A stretch of 64,000 bases of DNA from Brachypodius melanocephalos (GCA_013398615.1 VZSR01001854.1:6150122-6214121); one strand, 5' to 3'; shown: positions 1 to 10,800, counted from the stretch's first letter. The notes: generated by a model from the sequence alone, not told the origin. Made by a program: numbers and translations.

Positions 1-2565
1 TTGCTTCAAAATTAGAAGCAAGAACTCCACTTATCCCAACATTTGTTAACCACAAGAAGTACTTGTGGGGAGAGAGAGAAGCAAAGACCTCTCATCCACT
101 GTATAGCTAAGACTTGTCTATGGTCAGCCTACTAAGTAAGACACAGTCTAGGAATTCACAAGGAAAACACACCACAAAAAAAAAAAAACCACCAAAAAAC
201 CCAGACCCACAAAAAAGTGGTTGCAGTTATAACATATTCCCTTGACTAAAGCACAGCAGGAAGTGGCTGATTCTCTCAGCAGATCCAAATGTGCCTTGCT
301 CCAAGCATAAATCAATGGGCTATTTTTTTCCTGCCACAGTGCCAGTTTGCCAATTTCATTTCTGCTTCTTACCACCTATCCACTCGTGCCAGTCCATGGT
401 CTGGGAGACCAAAGAGATAAAACCAAACCTGGATTTGATCCCAATCCAAAGACACAGAGGGAAGGTAAGGAAGAATATTTTAAACAGACCAGCACTGAGG
501 TGAGTCATCCTCACACCTTCAGCTGCTGCACCAGCCCAACAGAAAAGGTAGAACTGAAGTGGGAATGACAGTGCTGAAATAGGTCCTGCTCTACCTTAGG
601 GATTACAGAAGGGCAGGATGACCTGGCTGGACCGTGGCAGATGCAGTTTAGCAGTTCAGCTTTCTCACAGCTTCCTGCTTTAGGCCCTTGCCAGAGAGCA
701 TTAATCCCCAGTTCTCCAGAGAGAACCAATGATTTTAGCCGAAACACATGGATGTCACTAACAACTAGGATGGCAGAACCGAGGGGACACTAAGCACATA
801 CTTCTAGGCCCTGCCCCTGGGCCTGGCCACTTGAAGAATACAGCCCAGACATTCTGGCTGGGGGAGAGTCCAGAGGCTGCATTCCCCCCAGACAGGAAAG
901 CTGCCATGGCTGGACTGTGCCAATCCCAAGTGGGACTCAACCACCTGGACCACACTGAAGGCAAAGGGAAGAAAGAACAGTCACCAGGAGAGCTTCTGCT
1001 TCAGAAACATGACAACATTCAGACTACAGACACGGCTGTCGACCCTACTATTGGCAGCTGAAACACACTGTGGGATAATGGCAAAGCCCCTAGAGAGAGG
1101 CACAAACTGAAGTATTTACCACGTAAATTTTGTCCCAATTCACCATTAAAACTTAGCATTAAACCTTCCTCAGCAGACACAGAGCTTGGCTTTTGCTGGA
1201 GAAGGAAGAACTGGACTGAACTGAAAACCTTGGGTGTTCCACACCACACAGAGTCTGAAATTACCAGATGGCAAGGGCACATTAAAGGGACCACTGCCCT
1301 GTGGAGAATTAGGCTTAAGAAGCATTTCCGACAAAGTTACAGAAGAGGCCAATACACTTGGGAGAGACCTACTTTGCCAACTATCCTCCCTGAATTAAGC
1401 TAATTCAGCATTTTAAGTGGCATTTTAATTATTTCGCATGTAGAATCCCCATTTTTGCCACACAGCATGAGTTAAATTGTATCTGTCACACAATGAGGTA
1501 AACTCAACACGAAAACTTGGAAATCAGCGTAATTAGTTCAGGTTAATTTAGGAAAAGAATTATTATATGCAACTACATAAAAAATCTATCACACCTTATA
1601 TTTAACATCTCTCCTATACATAAAAATTTATAGCATTAACACTAAGACACTATTCAAAGGCTCAAGCACTGAGCAACGCATTTTAGCTGAAATAATTCTA
1701 TTTCTATCCCAAAGGCCAATAGATCCCTCATGGAACTGTGCTGCTTGATAGTTAGAGAAAATTCAGTGCTAAAGAACTTCTCATAGAGCAGGTGTATGAA
1801 GTTTTAAGCAGCAGCAACAGGGCCACCTTCACAGCACTGCACTTGGATGATGCTGGTATTACCAAACTTTGCATTCGAGGTTTCACTATTTCAGAATAGT
1901 CTACATTTTACTTTTATTTGTTTCATCATTCTTTCAGCAAATGCTTCTCAGTCTCATTAAAAATGCAGTTTGGGTAAAGATCAGAATTTTAACTACACAG
2001 AAGCAAATTAAGCTTCAAAACAGATGTAAACAGATATACAAACAGATGAACAATTCAGCAGAGTATTTAATGATGTGATTTTTCTGAATGTACATGTGCT
2101 AAAAACATACTAACAACTTCTCAAAACACATGTTTAAAACAAAAACTGTTCCAATTTTAACATGCTCAAATGTCTACAACTCTAACACCCTAAATGCAGG
2201 CACTTAACACAGAGGAACTCTTGAGTTTTTCAAGTTTATCAAAAGCAGGGAGGTATGACAGAAGCAATTACAAGCTGCCTTAAAACATTTTTTCACCACA
2301 GTGAAAAAAAAAACCCACTGAAACCACAAATTCAATCCAGTTTGGTTTTGATAGGGTTTTTGTTTGCTTGTTTTGGCAAGGGGGCGGGGGGTTGGCTGGT
2401 TTTGGTTGTGGGGTTTGGGTTTAGTCGGTTTCTTGCTTATTGGGTTTTTTGGGGGCTTTTCTGGTTTGGGGTTTTTTAATGATAATGAGGTTGAGGACAC
2501 TTCTATCAGAAAAAAAAAAAACATAAACCATCCCCTCTCCCATGAGAAAAAGTAGAATTAATTAC
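1..2565 (-). other. NDUFS6: NDUFS6 intron 2, partial
   Basis: This is the sequence downstream of NDUFS6 exon 2 on the minus strand; the intron opens with GTAATT at 2565-2560 and runs off the left edge. I looked on the minus strand for the next conserved part of the protein (the segment starting near Val-Asn-Glu-Asn and the C-terminal zinc-binding region) and did not find it, so the intron is probably longer than 2.5 kb. It is AT-rich unique sequence with short A-runs and one G/T-rich tract (2341-2478). No other gene or clear transposon was seen. Confidence 0.7.
2341..2478. repeat. G/T-rich low-complexity tract
   Basis: The plus strand is almost entirely G and T, with runs of five and six G at about 2382-2393 and repeated GGGTTT-like units. 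The plus strand could form G-quadruplexes. It is not a true telomeric array because the units are irregular. Confidence 0.7.
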
Positions 2566-2619
2566 CTCCTTTTGTCGTCCAACAAATCTAACTCTTCTAT
2601 AATCCTTCTCGTCATATAC
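2566..2619 (-). CDS. NDUFS6: NDUFS6 coding exon 2 (complex I 13 kDa-A subunit)
   Basis: The 54-bp exon encodes 18 residues on the minus strand, VYDEKDYRRVRFVGRQKE, nearly identical to the matching human NDUFS6 segment. It is flanked by a CTAG acceptor (AG at 2621-2620) and a GAG|GTAATT donor (GT at 2565-2564), and both junctions fall between codons, so it joins exon 1 in frame. NDUFS6 is an accessory subunit of the matrix arm of NADH:ubiquinone oxidoreductase, needed late in complex I assembly. The C-terminal half with the Cys/His zinc site is not in the window. Exon assignment rests on sequence match plus splice sites; it was not confirmed with transcript data. Confidence 0.93.
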
Positions 2620-3071
2620 CTAGAGTGTAAAATAAACTTGATCTTATTTACAGAGCAACAACTATAAACACAGAACACAAAGACCTAGAAAAGAAATAGC
2701 TTGAACTGTTTACTTAGTTTCAAATATCATCACCCTACAAACATATAGTATACAGAAAAATTAGCTTCCATGTCTCTCACACAAGTAAATAAATTGCACA
2801 TTGGATAGTACAGAAGACAAGGAAACTGGTGGTGTCGGAGGTGGCATGAAATCAGAGCCTGATCACAGAGGTGATCACAAACATATTATTTGTAATGCTG
2901 TTCCCTGATCTCACGTAGGTGGTGAATTAAACTGGGAAATTCAGGGTTTGTATTTATTTCCGTTCAGCTAAGTAACCAGAGTGCGAGCTTTCCCAAGTTC
3001 GCTCCCTCCACCTGCCATCCGCCCTCGCGTCTCCTGAAGGCATCATATGAGCTCAGCTCCTGCACTGGGAG

Positions 3072-3115
3072 AGGTGACACACAGGTGACACACAGGTGTC
3101 ACACAGGTGACGTGG
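3072..3115. repeat. Four-copy 11-bp tandem repeat
   Basis: Units begin at 3072, 3083, 3094 and 3105. The core is AGGTGACACAC; the third copy has AGGTGTCACAC and the last ends AGGTGACGTGG. Three CAGGTG E-boxes arise at the unit junctions. It lies in NDUFS6 intron 1, about 580 bp inside the gene from the exon 1 donor. Confidence 0.9.
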
Positions 3116-3329
3116 AGTTACAAGGCACTGACACGACGGTGCCTCCTCCACCTGCCAGCTCTTTGGCTGGGTCACAGATCGGACCGGAACGCTCGGGAAT
3201 GGCCGATGACCCTGAGCCTGATTAACTGAGGGGTGTTTTGGTCGCTTTTTTTTTTTTCCGAAACAGCGCGTACCTCCTGTGTACGGATCATCCAGGAGCA
3301 CGAATTTCTACTGTGTGCGCACAACGGAG

Positions 3330-3560
3330 AATCACAGAATAAAAGAAAATAAATTCGGTTGGAAAAGAACTTTGAGATCATCAGATCCAACCAGTGACCG
3401 AACTCCACCAAGTCAAGCAGGCCGTGGCACTAAGCGCCACATCCAGCCATTTCCTGAACACCTCCAGGGACGGACACTCCACCGCCTCCCTGGGCAGCTT
3501 ATTCCACTATCTAAGCACTGTTTATGTGAAGAAATTCCTCCTAATGTCCCACCTAAGGCT
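3330..3560 (-). mobile_element. CR1 LINE 3' fragment, antisense
   Basis: The plus strand shows the reverse complement of a CR1 3' end: it opens with AATCACAGAAT, then the GGTTGGAAAAGA and GATCATCAGATCCAACCA blocks, and continues through the CACCTCCAGGGACGG, CCTCCCTGGGCAGC and AAGAAATTCCTCCTAATGTC blocks typical of this part of avian CR1. It is 5'-truncated, as most CR1 copies are. It sits in NDUFS6 intron 1 and ends only about 140 bp from the exon 1 splice donor, at the edge of the CpG island. Confidence 0.9.
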
Positions 3561-3697
3561 CGCCGTTACGTTACATCACACCGCACCAGCGCGCTGCTCG
3601 CGGCCCCGCCGGGATTTCCCTGCAGGCGCCCGTGGGACGCGCCCGCCGCCCTCCCCGAGCAGCGGAGGGGCGACAGCACCGGGCCCCGCGCGCTCAC

Positions 3698-3844
3698 CTG
3701 CCCCGTGTGCGTCACCAGCTCGCCGGTGTCGGAGACCCGCACACCGTAGGGCCGCGCGGCGCCGGTGGCAGCCAGCCGCGGGCGGGACAGCAGCGGGCGG
3801 CCCCGCGGCAGCAGCCAGCGGAAGGTCGCGGCGGGCGCCGCCAT
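3698..3844 (-). CDS. NDUFS6: NDUFS6 coding exon 1 (complex I 13 kDa-A subunit, N-terminus)
   Basis: The exon encodes 49 residues on the minus strand, beginning MAAPAATFRWLLPRGR and ending with the conserved GVRVSDTGELVTHTGQ. A CAG|GTGAGCG donor (GT at 3697-3696) follows directly after the Gln codon, matching the position where human exon 1 ends. Residues 1 to about 30 are rich in Arg (9, 14, 16, 21, 23, 31), Ala and Leu with no acidic residue, as expected for a mitochondrial targeting presequence. The ATG at 3844 sits in a strong GCGAAGATGG context; an in-frame GTG at 3859 is not a likely start in a vertebrate. The protein works in the matrix arm of respiratory complex I. Exons 1 and 2 together give 67 codons of an expected roughly 120-125. 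Confidence 0.93.
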
Positions 3845-3847
3845 CTT
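3837..3847 (-). promoter_or_regulatory. YY1-type site overlapping the NDUFS6 start codon
   Basis: The minus strand reads AAGATGGCGGC, the canonical YY1 element often found just downstream of transcription starts of housekeeping and mitochondrial genes. It includes the ATG itself. The motif match is direct; binding is inferred. Confidence 0.6.
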
Positions 3848-3981
3848 CGCTCCGCCCACGTGACTCCAGGCGGGCGGGCGGGCGCTGGCCTCGCCCCGCC
3901 CCGGTCGCTGCGCGCGCTTCCGGCGGCGGGGGACACGAGGCCGCGGAGCGGCGGCTTCCGCGGGGCCGCGGGTGGCGAGCG
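3845..3981. promoter_or_regulatory. Bidirectional promoter and 5'UTRs of NDUFS6 and MRPL36
   Basis: Between the NDUFS6 ATG and the MRPL36 first-exon donor lie only 137 bp, which must hold both transcription starts. Visible sites are CACGTG (E-box, 3857-3862), GGCGGGCGGGCGGGCG (GC boxes, 3869-3884), a GCTGCGCGCGC stretch resembling an imperfect NRF-1 site (about 3907-3917) and CTTCCGG (ETS/GABPA type, 3917-3923). No TATA box is seen. ETS/GABPA (NRF-2) and NRF-1 sites are common in promoters of nuclear-encoded mitochondrial genes, which fits both products. Exact start sites cannot be set from sequence. Confidence 0.8.
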
Positions 3982-4106
3982 GTGAGGTCAGCGGGCCGCG
4001 GTGTCCTCAGCGGTGCGGGGGCGGCGGGTGGTGTGGAGGCAGCGGCGGGAGAGGAGGAGGGGACGGGGAGTGGTGCGGGTGTCCTGACCGCGCGCTGTCC
4101 CCGCAG
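3982..4106 (+). other. MRPL36: MRPL36 5'UTR intron
   Basis: A likely 125-bp intron runs from GCG|GTGAGG (GT at 3982-3983) to GTCCCCGCAG (AG at 4105-4106), leaving only ten 5'UTR bases before the MRPL36 ATG. It is strongly G-rich on the sense strand, with several runs of three to five G that could form G-quadruplexes. The splice sites are good matches; use in vivo is inferred. Confidence 0.7.
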
Positions 4107-4116
4107 GGTGCCGAGC

Positions 4117-4434
4117 ATGCTGTCCCTCCTGGTCAGGGCCGCCGCCACGGCTGCCCCGCTGCGCTCGCTGTGCCGCTCGTCCTTGTGCTCGCTGGCCCCG
4201 TGGGGACGGCCGGCGGGGCTGCCCGCGGTGTGTGGGAGGTGGGCCCCGCCGCCGTGGCTGGCACCCCGTGGGCTGCTGGCCCCGCCACCCCCGCCTGGAC
4301 TGCCGCTGTCGGCCGGGCTGAAGACGAAGACGGTGCTGAAGAGGCGCTGCAAGGACTGCTACATCGTCCGGCGGCGCGGGCGGCTCTACGTGTGCTGCAA
4401 GAGCAACCCCCGGCACAAGCAGCGCAAGGGGTAA
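4117..4434 (+). CDS. MRPL36: Mitochondrial ribosomal protein L36 (bL36m)
   Basis: The single coding exon gives a complete 105-residue protein; human MRPL36 has 103. Residues 1 to about 65 are a Leu/Ala/Pro/Arg-rich mitochondrial targeting and linker region (MLSLLVRAAATAAPLRSLCR at the start). Residues 69-105 are the bacterial-type L36 domain, with KRRCKDCYIVRRRGR followed by CCKSNPRHKQRKG. The zinc ligands are Cys78, Cys81, Cys94 and His100; Cys93 is an extra Cys beside the third ligand. bL36m is a small zinc-binding protein of the mitoribosome large subunit in the matrix. The ATG has A at -3 and follows a splice acceptor by ten bases. A longer open frame upstream (from 3394) only reflects GC-rich sequence lacking stops. 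The gene is head-to-head with NDUFS6 across a shared CpG island. Confidence 0.96.
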   Translation: MLSLLVRAAATAAPLRSLCRSSLCSLAPWGRPAGLPAVCGRWAPPPWLAPRGLLAPPPPPGLPLSAGLKTKTVLKRRCKDCYIVRRRGRLYVCCKSNPRHKQRKG

Positions 4435-4807
4435 CGCCGGCCGGGACTCCGCAGGACACAGAGCCGGCGCCGTGTTCGCTGCCGGGCCCGGAGCTCCCCG
4501 CTCCCGTGTCCCTGTCGCCGGGCTGCCCCGCCGTCTCCTGGAGCTGGCACCTGGGGACACGGGTCGCGAAATCCTGTGCGTGACGATGTTTCATCTCTGG
4601 AACACCTGGAGCGAGGTGCGACCTTGACGGCCCTTGGTGGAATGTCAGGCCTTGGATGCAGAGAACTGAAGTGGGAAACAACAGCCTTCAGGACCTCTTG
4701 TCATCTGAAGCGTGAAGCCTTAAAATCACCGCGCTGTTAAATTAGTAAGGGTGAAGGTGTATCACTGGACTCTGAGGTGCATTTCAGTTTAATTAAAGCA
4801 AAATGAA

Positions 4808-4813
4808 AATAAA
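4808..4813 (+). terminator. MRPL36: MRPL36 polyadenylation signal
   Basis: AATAAA lies 374 bp after the MRPL36 stop codon; an ATTAAA variant sits just upstream at 4792-4797. Together they give a short 3'UTR of about 0.4 kb. The cleavage point, probably within the next 30 bases, is inferred. Confidence 0.65.
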
Positions 4814-4839
4814 CTCCATTGATCATTACTACAACATAC

Positions 4840-7800
4840 CATGTTTGGTTTTTTTTCTTAAACACTTTTTCCCTCCCCCAAGATGTTGATAAAAGAACCA
4901 ATAGTTTCAAACTCAGGTAGGCAATTTCAGATTCCATCTTACTTGCTTTAAGATTCTGCAAAGCTTTAGGCTCAGTCTCATAGATAGGTGAGGCTTAAGA
5001 GTATTCTTTTTTTCTTATGTCCCTTGAAAGAACTCTTTCCTAACAGTGGAGAGAATGACTAAGAGCAGTAATGCCTGGGAGGTCATATAGCCAAGCTTAA
5101 TGTTGAATGCAGACTAGGGATTGGTATCGATGAATTTGAGACAAAATTGCTTCAATCACCAGTGGTATTCCTCACATTTCTCAGTATGACTCTGCTTGAG
5201 GCAGGAATGTTTGATCATTCTCTGAAGTGCAAGTTCTTAGCAAACGGCACCAAAAGAAACGGGAAAACTTTCCTGTTACGGCTACAAGTTTGCCGGAGTA
5301 CTGTCAGAAAGTGTCACCTACTTGAAATAGGTGAAATTGGTTGAACACTGTGTTTGAAGTTGCCATAGCATTGGATAGTATGATGACTTGAAGATAGTTG
5401 TAATTCCACAACTTTGCAATTGCAATAACTTTTATAATTAATATGTTTTTACTCAGTGTTCATAGACAATGAAAATCTAAGCCTGTAAAACTGCGGCTAA
5501 GCATTCCAGAGGCAATAATTACTGGTTTTTCATATGTTGGGTGGTTTGTCTTTTCACTCATCTATCTCATCACTGGAGATGAGGGCTTGAAGAGAGAGGA
5601 GCAAGTTAGTTAAAACACGCATCCATCTTAGGAGGCATTCAAATGAATTCATGGCATTGAGAGGAGAGAAAACAGGCTAGCTTCATCTAACTGAAGAGAG
5701 ACAATCAAAATGTGTAAGGCTCCTCAAAATCAAAGAACCTTGAAGTAGTGGAAAACTTGCTGTACTTCAAAAGATATGATTGAAATTCAGACGCTCATGA
5801 AAAAGAACTATCTTCTAAATACCTGCAGCTTGTGTGTGAAAGTAAAATGTAAGCAGAAAAATTTCTTGGAGATATTTTACACCTTTTTAACATGCTTTGA
5901 CGGGAGTTGAAGATTTTAAAAGCTCTGATTCTCAGTGTTAATGGTACACATTTGTAGGTGTGTTTTTATTTTAGCAGAAGAAAAGGCCTGTGGGCTGTGA
6001 ACCTCTGATACCTTGTGAGTTTAGCTATTAGTACACCTTTAAAGTAAATACTTATGACAAAAAAACCTGATTTCCAGGCCTATCCACTTTTCCAGTGCAT
6101 AGTAAGGACTGACGTGTGGATTGGGCATGAGATGAAGTGAGGATCTTTGGTTGGTTGGGCTTTTTAGGAAAGATAGTTGGCAGGTGGTCTTACTGCCTCA
6201 CAAAAAGTTCATCCGACTCCTTGGTTCAATTAGAAAAAGGCAGCTCACTGGTACAAAACAAATTGTGCTGATGGGTTACTGCGGAGGTATTCAAGCAAGG
6301 GCTCTCTTGCCAGGAGCAGTGTCAGATGGTTAAGAGACACCTGCAAATGTGGACTGCCAGGGTGAGGAGCAACAATCATTACCTGGCTAGACCTGAATTC
6401 AGCAGTGTGTGGGACCTGAGACAAGTTCATTCTGCCAGGCTGGTGTGAAATACGGGTCTGCACTCAGAAACTAAGTGAGATGTAGGGCTAGGATTACTGT
6501 GCAGCAGAGAGGCACAATCTACTGTTTTCATCTCCCCCTTTAGCCTAAAACAAGCTTTTATACTTTGCTGACTTAGCATCTTATTTCAACAACTTAAAAT
6601 GAGGAATTTTTTTTCCCAATTAAACCCTTTGAATGTAGAGCTGCTGGTCAGAAACTTGAGATGTGAAGTAATTTGAATTGAAATGTTTATTGTAGCTGTA
6701 AACAATTCGTGTGTCATTGCGTGAACAGTCAGTTTGTGGTACCTGGGGTAGAGCATTCAAAAGGATGGAGCATTCATGGCCATCACTGAAACAGCATATT
6801 TGGTTGTGCTTCATAGATTTTGGAAAGAGGATTATAGGATTAGAAACTAGGAGGCTCTGAATTGTAATTGTACTCTGCCACTGACTTGTTGTATAGTCTT
6901 GAAAAGGTAATTTTGCCTTTGTCTCAATTCTTCCATCTGTTAGGCAGGAGTACCGAATCTCGCACTTGTAAGTACCATTTTTAGTTGAGGTTTACAAACT
7001 GTTACAGAGGTGTTCTAAAAAAACTCAGATTCTATAGCTTTCTGTAATTTGAATGACATGAGGAAGGGGATTGTAGCTGGGGGTGATGTATGTTTATTTT
7101 AGGTTTGTTTACAGCAACTGCAAAATGAGCAGGTGAAATAATGTCACTCAGTAGCCTTGTGACTAAGGGTTCACATCCTTCATTACAGACCTGAATGTTG
7201 TGCTGCTTAAACAGCTGTTGACAAAGGAGGGGGTACACAACAACCACTTAAGTTACCCAGGCCAAAAATTTAGTCCTGGAATACTAAAAATACCAATCTG
7301 TGTTCTTTAATTGTATGTGTTTTCTTTTTTATTTCTCCCCCTGGAGTCTGAAAGGGAGGGGAATGATAATGAGAGCACAGCTAGAACGTAAAATGTTTTA
7401 GGGAGGTGTTATAATGCCCAATAACAGAGGAAGGAGAATCCATACACTGAAGACTGCAATAAGACTCGGGCTCAAATTACATTTTCAGCTTTTGGCTTCC
7501 TACTGCTTTCGTGTCTAGGTTACCCCCTCCAGAAAATCTTCATTCTTCTTTAAATCCCCACAGTGGAGTAGGAATGTGACACCTGATGTCTTCTGTGACT
7601 GTCTCCATTGCACAGTTACGAAAATAATTTGCAGTCCTGAGTGACTGAACTTGCCTAACTCCTCAGAACTGTTCTAGGGAATAAGATTGTCAGATTCCTG
7701 ATACTCAACAGGTAGAGATGTATTTAGGTCAACTGGAGGATAAATCTTAGAGCTCATGTGTATTAATGACTGTCAGATTTTGTCTGTGGTTGTGTGTATG

Positions 7801-10800
7801 GGAATTACAGTATTGGTTGCTGAATTCAGGACAATAGCTGTTCAAAAGTGACAGGTGAGGGAGAAGTCTTTAGGATTTATAGTGCCGAGAAGCCGTGTGT
7901 GCTTGGATGGAGACAGTACACCTTGACGTTGGCTGACTGACAGGTGACTGTTCCAGATTCTGACACCACCACAGTCAGGTTCGTGCACTCAGTTAAAATA
8001 ACAGCTATTTTTGAGTATTTTAGACACCATATTGTTCTTCTAATTATTCTATTACACCATGCACATAAGCAAAAGAAAGAAAGTACAGGAAAGAGTGGTA
8101 TTTCAGAGCAATTGCTAATGCTTTTGCCAAGTATTAACAATTGGATTATTTTCTTTATTTGTAGAGATGAAACAGGTAAAATTAAAAAATATAAACAAAA
8201 CTATAAAAAATATAAATATTCTTAAACAATGAAAAAGTGAGAAGCCAGACTGCTTTCTCCTCTCTGTTTAACAGTGCAAACAGACACAACATGCTACTGC
8301 TGGCACTGTTCAGAGTGTCTTCTGTGTAACACCCTGGTCCTTTTGTGGTTTGAGTGAGCTCCATGCACCTGATACTAAAGCTGATTTATGTTTATCTGCA
8401 GCATCACCATATTGCAAAGTTCTGAATCGGCAAGGGTGGACACACCTTGATACCTTTAAAACTATCCTATTACTTTTAAAACAGAAGTTAAGGATAAAGA
8501 TTAATCCCATTCAGTTTAATAAAACATTTAAATGCTTGCATTCTTTCTATCACAGCTCACCAGATTATTGATTTGGAGCTTGAAATCTGAGCCAGTTAGT
8601 CCCAGAGGCTGAGAAGGGGCTGGATTCTTTCCAGCTAGCTGGGACAGTTTATCTCACCACACCTATGAGGGGGCATGCCCTCACCTGTCCAGTCTCCTCT
8701 GCTTTCCAGGGCTGCATTTTTCTTCCTGTAGGAATAGGTGAGCTGCCCATGAAGCTGTTATTGAACTGTCACACTTTACAGCCCAGTTTATTTAGGTAAG
8801 TAGTGGTGTTTTACTTCTATACCTCTGGGAGATAAACTGCAGCAGTTTCGTTATTGCTCCGTATCCCACTCATAGTGGAGGCAGCAATCTTTATAAGGGC
8901 TTCATCACAGTGAAGACACTGAACCTGATCTAAAAATGATGAAAGTTGGTACAGAGAGAATATTGGCACCCAAGATGAAGCTGTCACTTGCTGGAGTTAT
9001 CCACCTGCCTCCAGGAATGAAAAATTTGCCATTTCATCTAGAAGTTTGTGCATCAGTCTTTGAAATCTCTTGTCTGTAAATATGAATAAAGTGTTGAAAA
9101 CAAGCAGTATTTTTCAAGAAGCCACCTGTGCTTATGTGCCACATTATGCAAAAAGGAATAAAAAGTGAACTAAAAATAGATTGATTTCACTTAGCGGTTG
9201 AAAGTAAGCAAAAGAGCAGGCAGGGAATAATTCAAGTTTCTCTGTTGTATGTGTTAAAGATTGGTAATGAGCAGTGCCTAAATGAGGCAAAGACTGGGAG
9301 CAAGCAGTCCCAGAGTCTATACAGTTTTAAAAGGGACTCATACTAGGAGGGTAATGTTTATAAAAGCAGTGACTGGGATATCTAAAATAGGTCACTTTCA
9401 TAGGATCTTCAGGCTTCAGATAGGAACTTCTGCATTTATGTTGTATGCCAAGTACTTTGGTTTTGCTTTGATTGCTCATCTAGCTATTAAATAACAAGTT
9501 GGTTTTATGTCATCTGGTCATTCATCCTGATCACCACCTGCATAGTCACAGAAAAAAGAACTTATTTGGTGTATTTAAATTAGTGAAAATACAGTAAATA
9601 TGAAATGGTAACCTGAGACTTGATCTGTAGGCTTAAGAATTCTGTTCTGCCAGAGGTAGGACATGGGACCTAAAACATGGCTGTAGCCAGAGACCACAGC
9701 TCTGGAGTTGGATAGATGAGTAGTGGATAGATGAGCAGCCAGTCACACAGCTATGATTATGTTACAAAATAGCATCTCTTCACTGTTAAAAAGGTGAGCT
9801 TGTTTGCTTTAATTTACAGTTACCAAACTTTGTTAAGCCTTTAATTCTTAGATTCCTGTATTTTTCCTTCAAAAGGCAGTTACTAAATCTGAATCACCCT
9901 TTTAATCTTCTGTTAAAATAATCAGATTAATCATCTTGCTCAGTATAAAGTATTTTGTCTAACCTTTGGATATTTCTGTTCCCTTTACCCTCCTCTGATT
10001 TCTTTTTAAAAATATGGACACAGGAACTGTAGGTAGAATCTACCTTAGTGAGGCTGCACGGAGAGGTTAAAATGCTCCTGGATTTTGTTCTCAGTAAGCT
10101 TCTGCTTCCTTCATTTGAAGATCATGTCATTGCTATGGATTTCTGTAAAGAATTTGTTTGCTGTCAGTTTGCTATGACCTGTAAAGGATTGACATTGCTT
10201 AACACTTCCCCTGTGCTTAACACAGCCCTCTCTTCTGCAGGTGTAGCTGCAATGTCTGATTTCTAGATGTATGAGTTTGCGTTTGAAGGTAACAAAATGA
10301 GAATTAGTTCCATATGTTAAACATCACAAAATTTTATCCATTGCTCCATTATCATTATTACTACTTTTCTGATTTTTTCTTAACCTGAACTTATGAGTGT
10401 TTGATCTGTGTAACACCCGAATCACTCAACCCCAGGGTGTTGATCATTGTCTTAATACCCCTGAAACCACAGTGAAAGACATTCAAATTTCATGGTGGTT
10501 CCCATTTGCAGTTGTGTTTGGACATGTTACTCAAGCAGTTGTGAATTCATATATGTATACTAGGACTTTTTTTTCATTTTGAAACATAATGCATATCATG
10601 AGTCAGTTTGAACCACTTTGATTTTGCTCCTGCATCTTGTTCACTTGATCATCTTCCCTGCATCCCTGACAGAGAATTTCCAGAATGCTTTCTTCAGGCA
10701 AAATCCAGACTCAGAAGCAGTTCAGTGTCTAGACTGACATAGCACTGCCTAAGACTAGTGTCATAGTCTTATCTTCAGTATGGCTGGTTCCTTCAGCCCA

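Larger units (their letters stand above)
2620..3697 (-). other. NDUFS6: NDUFS6 intron 1
   Basis: A 1,078-bp intron between the GTGAGCG donor after exon 1 and the CTAG acceptor before exon 2, minus strand. It holds an 11-bp tandem repeat (3072-3115), a short T-run near 3249-3258 and an antisense CR1 fragment (3330-3560). Its first part lies inside the CpG island and is GC-rich; the rest is ordinary. Confidence 0.85.
3560..4600. promoter_or_regulatory. CpG island shared by NDUFS6 and MRPL36
   Basis: This is the only strongly GC-rich, CpG-dense kilobase in the window; everything else is AT-rich. It covers NDUFS6 exon 1, the intergenic promoter, the MRPL36 5'UTR exon and intron, and the whole MRPL36 coding exon. 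Edges are judged by eye. Confidence 0.9.

Noticed and set aside
2341..2478. GGGTTT-rich tract considered as an interstitial telomeric repeat
   Set aside because: The units are irregular and there is no run of perfect TTAGGG, so it is only G/T-rich low-complexity DNA.
1..2560. Search for NDUFS6 exons 3 and 4 in the left part of the window
   Set aside because: No minus-strand match to the later parts of the protein or to its Cys/His zinc region was found, so these exons are taken to be outside the window.
3072..3115. Evenly spaced short repeats that might suggest a CRISPR-like array
   Set aside because: Units are 11 bp, directly adjacent with no spacers, and the genome is a vertebrate. It is a minisatellite.
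3576..4352. Minus-strand open frame of 258 codons across the CpG island
   Set aside because: It is antisense to MRPL36, low in complexity (Ala, Pro, Arg, Gly) and has no domain. It is a shadow of GC-rich sequence.
3394..4434. Plus-strand open frame of 346 codons ending at the MRPL36 stop
   Set aside because: Only the last 105 codons match MRPL36. The upstream part runs through a CR1 fragment, NDUFS6 exon 1 in antisense, the promoter and a spliced intron; it stays open because GC-rich DNA has few stops.
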